From assembly GCA_002104905.1 (NCBI GenBank), contig MCFE01000337.1:1-64000 (forward strand): a stretch of 64,000 bases of DNA, in the 5' to 3' direction. Under the pieces are notes generated by a model. That model did not search any database, was not told where the DNA came from, and saw nothing but the letters and a program-made list of their open reading frames with translations. How positions within the stretch are numbered: position 1 is the first letter of the stretch; each line of letters opens with the position of its first letter. This document shows, one piece after another, positions 1 to 12,300 of this stretch. This DNA comes from Basidiobolus meristosporus CBS 931.73 (taxonomy: Eukaryota > Basidiobolomycota > Basidiobolomycetes > Basidiobolales > Basidiobolaceae). Position numbers and translations under genes: made by a program.

Positions 1-900
1 CAAGCTACAGGCTGCACTGCAGTAAGTGATACTTGCTATCAAGATGCTGTGAAAATGACTTTTAAGGAAGTCAATGTGGCACTATCCAACAGTGTAGTGG
101 GTCACAGTGACACCCACTGACAGATCTGCTCATTCCTATATTTGCTACTTCCCTATTTCTCTACTTCACTTATTTTAGTTTTATCCCATTTGTCTTACTT
201 GATCAGTACTATCCCATAAGCTGGCTGATTATCACACTTGCTTACCTTATTGCATAAGTTATCCCTCACTCTATGTAAGATTACCAGCTGTAAGTCCTTC
301 TATATTAGGCAAGTACCTGTGCCTGTACCTATGACACATGATACCATTTCTATACCATATATGGTATCCTTATGTTACACAGGTTTCAGAGTACTAATTT
401 CTGATTGTTGACTTAGCCAGTGAGAAAAGTATATAAGGGAGGCAATCCCTCAACAATAAATCTTCATCCCTTTTATCAATATACCAACTTGTTGATTAGT
501 GTGATCACTGCTACCTGCTTCTGCCTGAACTTCCAACCCCAGACCACAGGACACTCCCAGGAAACCATGCTGACAGCCAACTGACCTTGGAGGCACTACT
601 CAACAGGTATACTCAGAGTAGCTATCATTTTTTATATTTGATTCTTGCCCAAGTTTGTTCTTGTACAGGCAAAGATACTTTTCTGTCTTTGTAGCTATTG
701 GCCATAGCTGCATTCTTATCAAGTCCCTGTAGGTGGAGTTTACAGTTGTTTTGACTTTGGGAGCTTTAGTACATTGTCATCTCAAAGAATGCTGAACCCA
801 GCACATACTTTTGTTAAGACACCAACTAAGTTGGGGATTGTAGCTGAATAGTTTTCCTTTGACAAGCTTGTGGCCTTATTCCCCATCACATTAGATTAGA
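1..900 (+). mobile_element. Ty3/gypsy-like LTR and leader remnant
   Basis: AT-rich non-coding DNA with LTR-like promoter and polyadenylation signals: a TATATAAG box near 430 followed by AATAAA near 458. The stretch 760-890 is related, in reverse orientation, to 15,660-15,790: both carry AGCTTTAGTACA and then TTGGGGATTGTAGCT, followed by a similar run containing TTGACAA and GTGGC. At 15,660 this sequence lies just upstream of a gypsy-like gag, so I infer that the plus-strand block here is the 5' end of a related element. LTR boundaries are not resolved. No intact ORF follows. Confidence 0.4.
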
Positions 901-1918
901 GACAGAACCCAAGTATTCCTAGCAAGCTTTTGCCAGAGGTTGTTGCACCCAGTGAACACCCCACACACAAAACACTTGAGAAGTGTTGGATGAATCTGTC
1001 CCATAGACTTATACTCCACCACAACAGTTTGAGTGTAATGGTATATATGAGAGCATATCAATCCTGTTTATTATGAAGCTCCTACAAACAGCTACTAGTT
1101 AGGCTGTGGTACTCTGTGATACCTAATAAAGCCTATCAAGATGCAAATGAAAGATCTGAGTACATATCAGAAATTTCAGTCCAAGAAAGTTATGCCTGTA
1201 TCAGAAGAATATATATGATCTATCTAAGTCAATTCAAGAAGGCAGCATGCAAAAGAAGAGGTACCTTCAGTGGGAGTACAATATCCCAGATCAGGAATGA
1301 AGAAACCTAGTCTAACTATCATTTAAAGCACAAGTCAGGAAGAGGAAATATTGGTTCAACCTGTGACAATAAAGGCTAGCACAATGCTGACCAGTTATTG
1401 GTTCAAGCAGATAATATACAGAATATACCAGGAAAGTCAATGTCCAGATCCAGTTATTTGATATATGGAGAATAGTCAAGGTGAATTTGACTATGTTCCA
1501 GAACTGTGGATTATCCAGATCTATTGGAATGAAACTCCATCATAACTTTGCCAGTTATAGACCAGTTATGCTGAAATAAAAAACAGAAGAAAGCCTGACA
1601 GCACAGCTACCTAATGGTAGGCAGTATGACCAGATATAATCAGTATCTGAGCAGTTTTACTCTAAACAAGTGGATGATACTCATCCATAAATATTTTGTG
1701 ATGAAATCAGAATTCAGACTTGAAGTAATTTGATTGGAAGTATGTAATTAACACTATAGGCTTATACTTAATTATTACTGATAACATCCAATCCCTAACA
1801 TATACTAGAGAATATATTAGTCCAATAGGTTAGATGGTTATTTGCAGGTCTAGTTTAAACCAAAAGATACACATCACCACAGCAAGTTCATAAGTATACA
1901 AATATTATGTAAGTGGAA
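901..1918. other. AT-rich non-coding stretch, no gene recognised
   Basis: Only short open frames occur (for example 64 codons at 1116-1310) and none resembles a known family. The segment lies between a gypsy-like leader and an LTR relic, so it is probably decayed transposon interior. The end (around 1905-1918) has a purine-rich stretch directly before the LTR-like sequence, as a polypurine tract would. Confidence 0.4.
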
Positions 1919-2245
1919 GTGTTGAAATAATTAGGAGTCCACCTAATTCTCAATATAGTATAATCTAGCACTTAGTTAAGTGACATGTTTTGGAATATCA
2001 ACTTAGAAACTAGTTTGTAAGATATTGGTTAATTATTAGAAATTATTGAAGTACAGAATCTTATGAAAATCTGCAACTTGTCCAAATGAGCAGAAACTTG
2101 GCACATGTACTCTTGAGACTCCCCTAGTGATGAACAAGTATTGCATACATGTAGTTTTGAATAAGTATAAATACTGTGTTGCAACTCAATAAATCACCAA
2201 GTGTATATTGTGGATATCTTCTAATTCTCCAATTCAATTCAAATA
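1919..2245 (+). repeat. Diverged copia-type LTR relic (plus orientation)
   Basis: It begins TGTTGAAATAATT directly after a purine-rich GTGGAAG, the same layout as the polypurine tract plus TGTTG start of the copia family in this window. Inside are GTATAAATACTG (near 2165) and AACTCAATAAATC (near 2190), the same TATA then AATAAA arrangement seen in the 349-bp LTRs. A related segment lies at about 56,860-57,110. The right end is uncertain because no clean inverted terminal repeat is visible. Confidence 0.5.
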
Positions 2246-4113
2246 TATCTCTTTAGTACCTTAAAAGGCTCTTCAGCAAGATGTCAGCAGATGTACATTA
2301 GAAGATATATAACAAGACAAGTATTGTAGTATAGAATGAGCAAAGAGAGAGGGGCTTTGATGTGGAGGCTGCATGCAAACAATTCCACATGCAACTTGCT
2401 CAGTATGGAACATACACATCTGCTTTTGCCTAAACTTTGCAAACCAAGGAGATTTTGAGCAAGTTGTTACCTCAAACTACCAATGTACTGTATGATTTAT
2501 CAGCAGAGTTAGGTAGATTCTAAGAGCAATATACACAGCACTTGTCAAGGAAACATCTCCAAAGTATCAGAATAAAGGTAGGTGAATGCCTTAAGGAATC
2601 CAAAGGTGAGCTTCAAGAGGAAGAATACAGACTGCAAACAACTGCATCAAGTTTGCACCTGCATGCTCATTGGAATCCTTACCATTCATTGCAATACTAA
2701 TACACTAGTGAGTGTCAATCCAACCTACATCAATCTCCTCCTTAAGAGTACTGTGTCTCAAGCCAATATATGCAGTTCAGAGCAATACTTGAAGAACCTA
2801 CCAAGCTGCTCGATCAGACACAAATCTATTAGAGCAGGCAACATTGCATTCATGTGAAGTGTCACATTGAACTCAGCCAAGGGCCACACCAATGCATCAT
2901 GCTGAACCAGCATTTGCTGTTACTTCTAACAATCTGCAAGTGGCTGCTTGTCAACTGACTGATGAGAGTCCAATGGAGGTACCTCAGCCTCAGGAGCCTT
3001 TGGCAAGTAAAAGAAGGTGGCAGTGCACAGTACCCCAGGCTAGCTTTGTAACATCATCTGGTGCCATTCAGTGTAGCCAAGCTACAGAACTGCCCTAACC
3101 AGGATGCAAAACACTGAATACAGGTGCACAAGTAGCTAAGATAACAGTAAACAAGGAAGTAGTTTAGGTATGCAAAATGAATCATCACTATTGTATCCAA
3201 GAGAGAAGTGTAATAAAGCTCATGAATAGTTTAACTAAACCTAAGGGACAACTGAGTGCAGAATCTTAGATTTGTCAGAGAGAGGTAATATATTAGCAGA
3301 GAGATTCTAGTCTAATATTGGTCCTGTATATAGCTGGGCTTGGCTATGCAGGCAATAGAGCTGGTTGTCTATGCAGGCTAGGCTTGGTGTTCTTGGGAAT
3401 GCTAGATATGCTAGGATTGGGTACAAAGTAGAACAAAATTGTCTATTATGAATTTTGCTGAGACAAAATCTTCATTTTGTTGAAAACACAATTAACCAAA
3501 TGACTCAGTAAGCTCTATTTATACTTTTCTGATCAAGTTCTATTAGTATGCACCAGGAGACTGGACTAATTGAGATCAGTTTGGATATTGATAGGTGCAT
3601 AAGAAATATGAAAATTGCATCACCAATCAGCTGATGTCTTGGCAGCTGCTAAGTGATTGAATATATCTCAGATGACTAATCAGTTAGAAAGCCTTAGGAG
3701 AGCAGTTGAGGATATAATGACCACATGAAACTGATCAGGTATGACAGCTAAAAGTAGATCTCAAGGTAGGATAAAATAAATCATAACTGGGATTAGTCAT
3801 GTTTGGTTTAGAGAAAATCAGTTAGTGAACTTGATTTTCTCATGCAGCCAACTGGCCAAGTTTTCAAATGTTGATGCACCACAACTACTATGTATTTCAG
3901 TAGTACTATCTGTGAGAAAAAGTCTAGGAGGCAATGGTAAAACTGTCCTGAATTACTAATATTTGTCACAATCCAAACAGCAGAAATATTCTCTTTGCAA
4001 TATAAATCAAACCATAGCAACCCAAGGATTACAGAATATTTGATATAAGTAGAACTAAGGTCATTTCACATTTGAGACAGAACCCCTGTAAGTATATGCC
4101 CTGCATATATATT
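2246..4113. other. Decayed repeat DNA, no gene recognised
   Basis: Short plus-strand open frames at 2582-2857 and 2892-3098 are cysteine- and proline-containing but match no family I recognise; minus-strand frames at 3808-4241 look random. Position right after an LTR relic suggests retrotransposon interior, but nothing in the translation confirms it. Confidence 0.35.
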
Positions 4114-4610
4114 AGACTTGTTCTGTTGGATAGTGCTACATTAAGCCATGAGTGCCAATTGATGCCATAATGTGCCAGGGAGGCCAAGTAAGCCTGTACT
4201 TGGCCACAGAGTGTGAAACATAGCTCTTCATCTTTATGCAAAGCAGCCCCTGTGTTTTGCTCATTAACCGGAAAAAATCAAATTTTTGACCTTTTGTTTA
4301 GGTCAATGTTGTGCAGGATATGTAAGAGAACAAAAGGACTGAAGACATGCATCTGGCACTCAATACCCCTAGTACTCTGAATCTAGCTCCTGTGGCTTGC
4401 AACATGTCTCAAAAATGCATGGCACTATCTTGATCCACTGGTACTATCTGGCACCATAATCAAACCTTAGCCCTAAAATAAAACTTATACAAAGCACTTA
4501 TAGTGCCTGATAGAGCCAGTGGTCCAAGACAGTGGTATTATCATGCACAATTACTCTTAGAGACTGCAGATTGCTCCACACACTCTGGCATGGTGCTATG
4601 GAACAAGTCT
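4114..4610. mobile_element. Inverted-repeat non-autonomous element, 497-bp copy
   Basis: The ends are perfect 10-bp inverted repeats, AGACTTGTTC at 4114 and GAACAAGTCT ending at 4610. The interior has no coding capacity. It carries subterminal motifs in opposite orientations: GTGCCA/TGCCAT type near the left end and TGGCAC/TGGCAT type near the right end. The same ends and motifs occur in the 211-bp element at 13392-13602, so the two define a small family of MITE-like elements. No clear target duplication is visible here, and I cannot assign a transposase superfamily. Confidence 0.6.
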
Positions 4611-4739
4611 AATATTCCTGCTTTCTCACTCACTTTCAATATCTTCAAAGCATTGACAACAAGCAATTTCTAGCCATGGACATCAAGACAACAGCATCAT
4701 GGGACTCTAGTGGCTGATCTGGATATAATCCTCCAGAAG

Positions 4740-5690
4740 TGATTACCACTATATGATAAAGCAGAAGATCCATCAGGACTAGGAATAGCCCAAATTACCA
4801 TTGCAATAAGGATACAAACTTACCTTTTGCCTATTTAGTCTATATAGATGATGCCCAGACTGTAAAAGCGGCACCAAATAGACAGCAACCCAAGTTTTGG
4901 AGCTCAGCAATGGCTGATGGGTAAGAGGGCTGGATGAGAAATCAAACTTGAGACTTAGTCAGATTACTGATGAGCTAATATTAATTTGATGCAGATAGGT
5001 CTACAAGATAGGACATGAGGCTGATGGTGAAATGGAATAATACAAGGAAATACCTGTGGCCAAAGGATGCTTGCAAACTCAAAGACTAGACTGCACTGAA
5101 ACCTATGCACCATTGGCCAGGTGTAATCCATCAGACTCATGTTGGCTGTTGCAGCCAAATGAAAGTTTTGTATTTCTTGAATGTATTTGAACACTTCATT
5201 TTTGAGTGGTGAACCTGATATGTATATGCACATGCCCCAGTCCAATGGGTTTGCTGACCAAGACAATCCTCCTTTAGCTGCAAGACTAAAAAAATCTGAA
5301 CAGTCTTCAACAGTTACCAAGAGCCTGGAACAGTAAGATAGATTCCTATTTGGAATCTCTAAGTTTCTAAAGGAGTACTGCTGATCTTAGTATTAGCTGT
5401 AAGTCAGATAGAGAAATCCCAGTGTTATTAGCTCTTTATGTGGTTGAACTTATCAAAGCCATCAATAATGGTGAGAAATTAGAAGTGACTGAATCCAATA
5501 TACCTAATTTGCAAATGTGAGATCTAGTAGAACTCAGTTACTACTTAGGGATAAAGTTCTCCATAAACAGAAGTGCCAAGAGTACTACTCTAAGCCAGCC
5601 CAATTATATTCCAGATATATTTACAAGGTACTAAATACAAGACTGTAAACCAGTAGCTACTCCAGAGGAGACCCTATGAAAATCTCAAAC
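4740..5690 (+). pseudogene. Ty1/copia integrase-end/RT fragment, decayed
   Basis: Plus-strand translation in interrupted frames gives clear copia polyprotein blocks: NSPNYHCNKDTNLPFAY, then DDAQTVKAAPN, LDCTETYAPLA, KIDSYLESLSF, LLALYV and LSYYLGIKFSINRS. These align in order with copy 1 (minus strand, about 11,000-10,100). Stops and frameshifts are frequent, and the YVDD catalytic block reads LYVVELIKA, so the enzyme is dead. The segment lies just right of the 497-bp inverted-repeat element, which may have inserted into the same copia relic. Confidence 0.75.
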
Positions 5691-6640
5691 TTGGAATTCA
5701 TCTGATTTTAGCTGGTATTCTGCCGGTAATCTGATGATATTTTGCTGGTATTCAGCTGGTGTTTTGGGCTCAAAATTTCAAATGCAATTCTTGATAAAAT
5801 AATGGGCAGCTAATTACCAGATTTGGTATGGATGCTAGTTTGCCTAGTCTCCTCCTGGAGAACTTGTTTTCTTCCCTTCCCATCTGCTCAGAACAGAGAT
5901 ATTGAGAGTTGTCAGTTTTGAGAAATTTGGAAATCAGCCAACACTATGATAGTGTTTTACTGGCCTTTTCTCAGTTTTTTTTCTTAGGGAGACAAAACAT
6001 AACTTGCTCCAAAGTCCAATAAATCAATTGAGCTTAGTGCTGTCTGAAAGCCTGGACTTCTCTCACCAATATGTCACAGACATTCAAATTGATATCATGC
6101 TTGGGACACACACATATATCACATATTAAGTGGGAGTTGTCAACTCATGAAAGGTCACAGATGTCATGTGAGCATGATACTACTCTCCTCTTCTGAAGAG
6201 CTTTCCTCATGCTTTTAGCTTTGGCTTGTTAGGGTATGTCTGATGAGATAGCACAACTGGATCTTGGCAATTTGTTAGGTTTGTAGCTTGTTCCCAAATT
6301 TTATCATTTACGCTTGGGACTAGACTGCCATTTGTTGTCTGCAAACTTCTTTTAACCCTCATGGGCTAAGGATAGTACTTTCTTAAGTGTTTCGTAAACT
6401 TCAATAATTACTGATGCATGCTCAGGTGCTTACCAGACCATTGCTGCTCTTCCTCTCCTAAGACCCTACCAGAGAATGCCTCCTGCAAGCCCCCACCCCC
6501 TTTCTTTTAGGGGAGGAGGTTCTTACAGCCCTCTGGTGCTCTGGGGGGGTGGGGGTAACTGGGCAAATTGTTGGCCCCCAATTGGCAGGGGCCCCCCTTC
6601 CCCTCTCCTACACCAATCAAAGGCTTGCTGGGTGGCTCAT
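5691..6640. other. Non-coding gap between copia and gypsy relics
   Basis: It holds short GCTGGTATTC-like direct repeats near 5715-5770 and strong G and C runs near 6485-6600, including a GGGGGGG run and a pair of CCCCCAATTGGCAGGGGCC-type inverted stretches. The 83-codon open frame at 6476-6727 is low in complexity and not credible as a gene. It may include the 3' LTR of the minus-strand gypsy element, but I cannot place the ends. Confidence 0.4.
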
Positions 6641-7459
6641 TGGGCTTGTTGGAATCTAAATATTAAATTGTGGATCAAAACCATTATTTCCATAGAATGG
6701 GTTGCACTATCACATAAGTTGTTATAGGCAAATTCTGCAAGTGGTAGCAGCCAAGTTCAGTTGTCTTGCTGATAGTTAATATAGCCTTGAAGGTATTGTT
6801 CAAGGATCTGGTTAATTCTTTCAGCCTGACCATCTGACTGAGCATGGACAGCAGTTGAAACTTGACCTGCTCACCAAGATATTGCATGAAGTGTTTCCAG
6901 AACTTTGATATGAGCTGGGGTCCTCTATCCAGTACAATGCTACTGGGGATACCATAGAGCTGGAAAATATTCTTAATTACTAAGTCTGCTTGGCATCTAA
7001 GTTCTTAGAGCAGGGAATCAAATGAGCCATCTTTGTGAGTACATCTGCCACTACTAGGACTGAACTGAATTGGATAGATTCTGGGAGGTCTGTAATGAAG
7101 TTCATTGAAATTGACTTTCATTGCTGGTTGGGGACTAGCAAGGGTTGGAGAAGCTCATTTAGCTGGTGTCTGGCAGATTTTGCACAATTACATGTATCAC
7201 ATGATTGGAGGTACTCCTTGACAAGGGATATCATCTTGGGCCACCAGAGGTCTCTCTTGATTCTATTCATGGTTTTGGCAATACCAAAATGTCCTGCAGC
7301 CATTGAATCATGGTGAGAATGGATGCTGTCCAACTGGGTATCATGGTCTGGGACAGTCAGTTGGTGCTTGTGATGGATGATGTCAATGAATAGGTGTAGG
7401 TACCAGAGGTTTGGGAACTTGGGTGGTGGATCAGTGGAAGACTTAAAGCATCTCTTCAA
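6641..7459 (-). pseudogene. Gypsy integrase pseudogene
   Basis: The N-terminal zinc domain is well preserved: HDSMAAGHFGIAKT (H-x-GH type) followed by LQSCDTCNCAKS (CxxC) at about 7300-7165. Downstream in other frames are catalytic-core blocks: ITDLPESIQ, VVADVLTKMAHL, GIPSSIVLDRGPQ and EFAYNN. These match the core order of Ty3/gypsy integrases. The reading frame is broken near 7115 and again near 6720, so no active protein is possible. Confidence 0.75.
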
Positions 7460-7622
7460 TGTTGTGGCTGTGAGATTGATGGCTTGCCTGGTCTTGACTT
7501 TCTCAACAAGTAAGGGAGCAATAATGCTGAAGGACTGGGTTGCAAGAAGTTCAAAGTTTCTTTTGGTGAGTACAGGGTTTTTAATTTCTTAGCAGGAATC
7601 ATCCCGATCTGCAATGCTTTTA

Positions 7623-8475
7623 CTATTGGATGTGATTATTAGCCATAAGCCCCATCAGGTCTATTGTCAGCTTGTAGAAGAGATTTGTGTTCATTTGTTT
7701 GTGCCAACAATACCTCCAAAGTTGGTCCATTGGCAACAACAAAAAAGAGAGAAGTAACCCTGATTCCTCCAATTTCAATTGGTACAGAGTGACAAAGTAC
7801 AAACATGTTCTTTGTTGCCACTGTTGTAGCTCCCATTTTCCAATCAACTTCTGTCAATGGCAATTTGGTTTTTCATAGTCATAGCAGTCCTGGAATTGAT
7901 CACTGATTTAGAGTCACAAATACATTCCACTTCATCATTGTTGATTGCAGCTGCATAACATCCTGTTGTGTTAGAGTAAAAGGCTCTTGGACCTGCCCTG
8001 ATGGGTCTGATATTGCAAGTACATAATGTTTAGTGCTTGGAATTTCTGTGATCTTTTGGATGTGTATATACATTGATGTTGTGGTGCTTTTAGGTGGTTC
8101 TTCTTGAGCCAGTACATAGGATCTCATTCTACCATAACATCTGTTGATAGGCAAGGGGTTTCTAGTGGTATCAGAGATCTTCCCATAGCCATTAATCATA
8201 ATTTTATGACTGACAATATCAATATTCAATAGTTGACAACCACAATAGCTGTGTTCAGCTGATTTGCTGTAAACACAATACTTGATTTGCTGTTGATGGT
8301 TATTGGTTGTTTTGGGACTTTCTGTTCCAGCTTTGTTCAAGCTACATGACAATGTATCTTGAGAGTCCAACTTAAACATCAGTTTTCCTAATGCATCAAT
8401 TAATCTAGTAACCTGATCACTTTGCAGCTTATTTGTACAATGAAGAATCTGTTTAACTGGAGTAGAAGCCCTCAT
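7623..8475 (-). pseudogene. Gypsy gag end and protease-region pseudogene
   Basis: The open frame 8475-7900 contains CVYSKSAEHSYC, a degenerate relative of the CCHC zinc knuckle, and then a linker. The next frame (7863-7639) reads WKMGATTVATKNMF followed by VPIEIGGIRVTSLFFVV, which looks like the post-protease segment of Ty3/gypsy polyproteins, where VPI.IG.. and hydrophobic strands are usual. Frame changes near 7880 and the missing reverse transcriptase below 7620 make this a fossil. Confidence 0.55.
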
Positions 8476-8988
8476 TTAATTGTTTTTAGAATTCATGACC
8501 TGTCTCCCTGATTGATAATTTAACACCATATGTTTAACATTGTTGTAGGAGCTTGTAGCCTGAACTTGATGGCTAATTGCATTACATATTGCAGGAGGCA
8601 TATTCATCAGAAAATAGCTTCTTTGATAAAATCTTGAAATTCCAGTAGCTCTTTGACATGCCTTGCTTTTGACTCAAGCTTTTGAGTGTACTTTTGAAAG
8701 GGTTTGGTTCTTATTGCAAGGCATTTCTAGCTCATTTAGTATAGCAAACTATGCCTCCTTTTGGTACTCAGCTAAAATAGCTTGTTGGGCAGTGTCCTTG
8801 TTAAAATAGCACTAACAGGTATCTTAAATGGGTCTATACTAAGAATCTTGATACCTCAACCTCACAGAGAAAAGGAAACAACTGGATTTTGCACTTAGGT
8901 GATAACTCAAACACTGCCGCTATATCATCAAATGCTTCTAGAAACTTAGTGACATAAACTCCTGTGAGTTTACTGGAATAGCATCTTT

Positions 8989-9337
8989 TGTTGTAAGAGT
9001 CTTGGAGATATTGGAAGTGATTTGGAGAACAAGTAGATTATGTGGTTTTCACTTAATGATTTATTGAATGTAAAATTAGTATTTATACTTTTACCTGGCC
9101 TTGGCATTACAAACACATAGCATAGGTTAAGAAAGGTCCCAGGAACATGTGTGCAAAGTTTGGGGCTGTTTGGACAACTTTGAGAATTTTCATGTTCTGA
9201 GTACCTGGTATTTTGGTGAAAATATTCTAAGTAAATCCCAACAAGGAATTTGGTCAGTATTCTCTAGGATTTGAAGGTGATGATCTAAGTGACTAAGTTA
9301 GGTGAATATTTAGGTGGAATTACAAATTTTTACAACA
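8989..9337 (-). repeat. 3' LTR of copia copy 1 (349 bp)
   Basis: Perfect terminal TGTTGTAA/TTACAACA inverted repeats. On the minus strand it contains TAAAAGTATAAATAC, a TATA-like core, and then CATTCAATAAATCATT, an AATAAA signal. Just inside the element, at 9338-9346, is the polypurine tract (GAGTGGGAG on the minus strand). Confidence 0.92.
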
Positions 9338-9348
9338 CTCCCACTCAG

Positions 9349-12300
9349 CTAAATGTTCATACTGACTAGTCCTAATTTTGACCTAAGATATTCAAACTTG
9401 TCTCTAGCTAATGGTTTGGTAAATATGTCTGCAATCATTTCATCTGTAGGACAGTATACTAAGCTAACTAAGTTATTCTCTATAGCTTCACGTATGAAAT
9501 GATGTCTAATATCTATGTGCTTGGTTCTAGCATGAAAAGTTGGATTTCTACCTAATTGTATACATCCTAGATTATCTTGAAATAAAGTAATAGGCGTTTT
9601 TTGACATAGGCCTAAATCTGTTAAGAGTTTTCTCATCCACATTGCTTCTTTTGTTGCTTCACAGGCTGCCATATACTCTGCCTCTGTAGTAGAAAGTGCT
9701 ACGGTTGGTTGCTTTCTTGAATTCCATGAAATTGCTCCTTTTCAGTAAAGAGAGGTATATCCTTTGGTGGATCTTCTGTCTTCCATATTTCATCCCCAAT
9801 CAGCATCAGAGTATCCCACAAGGTCCTGTTCTGAATCCTTATAAGTGTATCTTAAGCAGATATCAGCAGTTCCTTTTAGGTATCTAAAAATCCGCTTAAC
9901 TGCTGCAATATGATCAGATCCATAGTTCTGATTATGTTGGCTGACAACTCCCACTAAATATGAGATATCTGGACGTGTTCCAAGCATGATATACATCAGA
10001 CTGCCAATCATAGATTGATAAGGAAAGTCAGGGCTTTCAGATGGCACCAAGCTCTCTTGATTTGGTTGAGTTTTGACCAAGTTAAGGTTTGTCTCCATTG
10101 GGGTAGCTGCCAGTTTACAGTCTTTCATTTTGTACTTCTTTAGTATATCTTGAATATACTTAGATTGGCTTAGGGTGATAGTCTGGGTACTTCTGTCTAT
10201 GGAGAACTTAATCCCTAAGTAGTAACTGAGTTCTCCTAGATTGGACATCTTGAACTCCCTAGATAGGTTGGATTTAGTCTCTTCCAATGTTTCTAGGTTA
10301 TTGGTGGCTATAATAAGATCATCCACATATAGAGCTAATAGAACTGGATTTGCTCTACCTGGCTTATAGTATATACTATAGTCAGCATTACTCCTTTTGA
10401 AACTCAAAGATTCCAAATAAGAATCTATCTTGCAATTCCAGGCTCTTGGTGATTGTTTGAGACCATATAGTGACTTTTTAAGCTTGCAGACCAAATGGGG
10501 GTTATCTTGGTCAACAAACCCATCAGGCAGGTCCATATACATGTCCTCATCAAGTTCTCCATTCAAAAATGCAGTTTTTACATCCATTTGATGAATAAAA
10601 AACTTATATTTGGCTGCAATAGCCAATATTAATCTGATGGAATTAAACTTGGCTACTGGTGCAAAGGTCTCAGTATAGACAAGTCCTTTTGTTTGAGAGT
10701 ATCCTTTGGCTACAAGTCTTGCTTTGTATCTTTCAATTGTGCCATCAGCCTTGTATTTTGTCTTGAAGACCCATCTGCTTCCAATTGATTTTCGGTTGAT
10801 TGGTTATTTGACTAAGTCCCAAGTTTGATTTTCCATCAGGGCCTGATATTCCTCAGTCATTGCAGATCTCCAAAACTTTGTCTGAGGGCTATTTGGGGCC
10901 TCTTTTACAGTCTGGGGTTCATCAATATGGACTGAATAGGCATAGGCTAAGTTTGTATCCTCATTGATATAGTAATTTGGGCTATTTCTTGTCTGATTGG
11001 ATCTCCAGGCATTTGATACTGGAATGCTCACTTCTGGGATATTCCTGGGCACTGATTCTGGCTGAACCACGGTTGTAGAGTCCTCTGGAGTGAAAAAATT
11101 TCATTGTTTTGCTCTGATTCAATTCTGACAATTGGTGGACTTGAGATCAAATTTTTGTCATCATCTGATGTCATTTTTTGTGAAAATTTTGAATTTTCAT
11201 CAAACAACACATCCCTGGACTTGATCAGCTTCTTTGCTTTGGTATTGTAGAGTCTGAATGCCTTACTCTCATTGCAGTAGCCCAAAAATATGCATTTTAC
11301 ACTTTTTGGCTCAAATTTTGACTGATTTCCGGCCAGTTTTTTGGCATATGCTGTACACCCAAATATTCTTAGATGTTCTGCAATTGGTCTGTATCCGTAC
11401 CATGCTTCAAATGGAGTAGAATCACAAAGTATTCTGTTATAACTCCTATTTTTAAGATATTCAGCAGTGGCAATTGATTCCACCCAAAAATCATAGGATA
11501 ATTTTTGATCATGGATCATAGATCTTGCCATATCAATTATTGATCTGTTAGCTTGTTCTGCTACTCCATTTTGCTGTGGGGAGTATGGTACAGCAGTCTC
11601 TTGCTTTATCCCATGAATTTTGCAGAAGTGGATGAAGAGTTTTGAGGTATATTCTCCACCATTGTCAGAGCATATTTTCTTGATTTTTTCACCAGTTTCT
11701 CTCTCCACCATGGCTTTAAGCTCCCTGAACTTAGACATAGCATCTTCCTTTTTCTCCATGAAGTAGACCCATGTGTATCTTGTATAATCATCAATAAAAG
11801 CAATTACATACTTCATCCCGCCTAAGGATAAATTTTGCATAGGTCCACACAGATCTGAGTGAATGAGATCTAATTTTTTCTTAGTTTTGATTAACCCAGA
11901 GCTCTTAAACGGTTGTCCGGCTTGTTTCCCATATATGCAGGCTTCACAGTGCTCTAAATTAGCTGGGGGATCAATTTTCACTCCAGAATTTGCTGATCTT
12001 TGATCATTTTACGCAAATAATCAAAATTGATGTGTCCAAATCTCCTGTGCCAAAGCATTGGTGTTTCTTCATTTAAGTTACTTATATTGGCTTCCAAATA
12101 TGATGGAATATAAATCAACTTGTATAGATTCTGATCTCTGATGCCCAAAGCAATATGGGCACCATTTTGATCAGTGATCCTGCATCCAGAATTGTCAAAA
12201 CTGAAACTGAGTCCTTCTGCTGTGGCCTTGCTTACAGGGAGTAGGTTCTTGGCTATTTCTGGTACATAGAGTACTTCTTTAAAGATCAGTGTATGGCTTC

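Larger units (their letters stand above)
6641..8988 (-). mobile_element. Ty3/gypsy element, 3' portion, internally deleted
   Basis: Read on the minus strand from 8988 down: gag, a zinc-knuckle-like segment, a protease-region segment and then integrase. About 150 bp separates the protease-like part (to about 7620) from the integrase zinc domain (from about 7460), so the reverse transcriptase and RNase H are missing. The gag runs straight across the copia insertion: ISTFK before it (about 13,890) and DAIPVNSQEFMS after it (about 8985), which proves that the copia element landed inside this gypsy element. Confidence 0.75.

Noticed and set aside
6476-6727. 83-codon open frame through the G/C-run segment
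   Set aside because: Low-complexity Pro/Gly/Trp composition caused by homopolymer runs inside repeat DNA.
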